Shown here in pieces: positions 42,741 through 42,746 of a stretch of 42,746 nucleotides of DNA. Each line of letters starts with the position of its first letter. Position 1 is the stretch's first letter. The stretch spans positions 1-42,746 of the forward strand of contig JBIKVN010000001.1 in NCBI GenBank assembly GCA_044356865.1, written 5' to 3'. Under the pieces are notes generated by a model. That model was given only the letters and a program-made list of their open reading frames with translations. It made no database searches and had not been told where the DNA came from. A program made the position numbers and the translations under genes. Source of the stretch: JBEIUL01 sp044356865. Lineage in GTDB: Bacteria; Planctomycetota; Phycisphaerae; Phycisphaerales; SM1A02.

Positions 42741-42746
42741 ATGGCG
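42741..42746 (+). CDS. Start of a gene cut by the window edge, possibly tuf
   Basis: Only ATGGCG is present, preceded by GGAGAA six bases upstream. A threonine tRNA just before the elongation factor Tu gene is common in bacteria, and EF-Tu begins Met-Ala, so tuf is plausible. Six bases cannot show it. Confidence 0.35.

Overview
The window reads as chromosomal DNA of a high-GC bacterium of the phylum Planctomycetota, most likely class Phycisphaerae. This is inferred from gene content only: a large secreted protein with a beta-propeller, HEAT-like repeats and a CxxCH heme site; a pseudopilin with a planctomycete-style tail; and chitobiase-like plus PA14 domains appended to glycosidases. No rRNA is present to confirm it. 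Nothing looks like a phage, an insertion sequence or a CRISPR array.

Region 1 (1-18,900) is mixed. It starts with the 3' end of a metallophosphoesterase gene, then yidC and mnmE, overlapping by 4 bases. Next come a secreted GH29 alpha-L-fucosidase, a DMT-type exporter without a canonical start codon, and a CarH-like cobalamin-fold protein that has lost its cobalamin ligands. The minus strand carries xylose isomerase with an HD-domain hydrolase, a fucosidase-like protein that has lost its catalytic residues, an integral membrane protein, and a YceI protein. An AT-richer stretch precedes the 1246-residue heme protein. parB follows, with one parS-like palindrome in its leader and another inside its coding sequence. 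No parA is present. yidC, mnmE and parB are usually close neighbours near the origin, so this looks like a dispersed version of that cluster.

Region 2 (19,292-33,525) is an exopolysaccharide, capsule or O-antigen cluster. It encodes a UDP-HexNAc 6-dehydrogenase, two GT4 glycosyltransferases, a Wzx-like flippase, an O-antigen ligase/polymerase-like protein, Gmd and Fcl (GDP-mannose to GDP-L-fucose), an AsnB-type amidotransferase, a third GT4, a GT2-acetyltransferase fusion, and a second acetyltransferase. Together they predict a Wzx/Wzy-type polymer containing fucose, a (possibly amidated) N-acetylhexosaminuronic acid, and O-acetyl groups. There are three transcription blocks: plus (19.3-23.0 kb), minus (asnB, gmd, polymerase, flippase) and plus (fcl to the acetyltransferases). 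The last two diverge from about 29.2-29.3 kb.

Region 3 (33,556-37,467) is housekeeping: cysS, coaE and rho, the last with a long His/Gly/Arg-rich N-terminal extension. Region 4 (37,511-42,746) has an FkbM-type methyltransferase and another GT4 (probably a detached piece of the polysaccharide locus), a secreted protein with a hyaluronidase-like motif, a pseudopilin with an intrinsic terminator, tRNA-Thr(GGT), and the first two codons of a gene that may be tuf.

I found no clear new defence or mobile system. The most unusual items are the catalytically dead fucosidase paralogue, the ligand-less CarH-like protein, the parS pair around and inside parB, the GT2-acetyltransferase fusion with its tandem partner, and the hairpin that covers the gmd ribosome-binding site.
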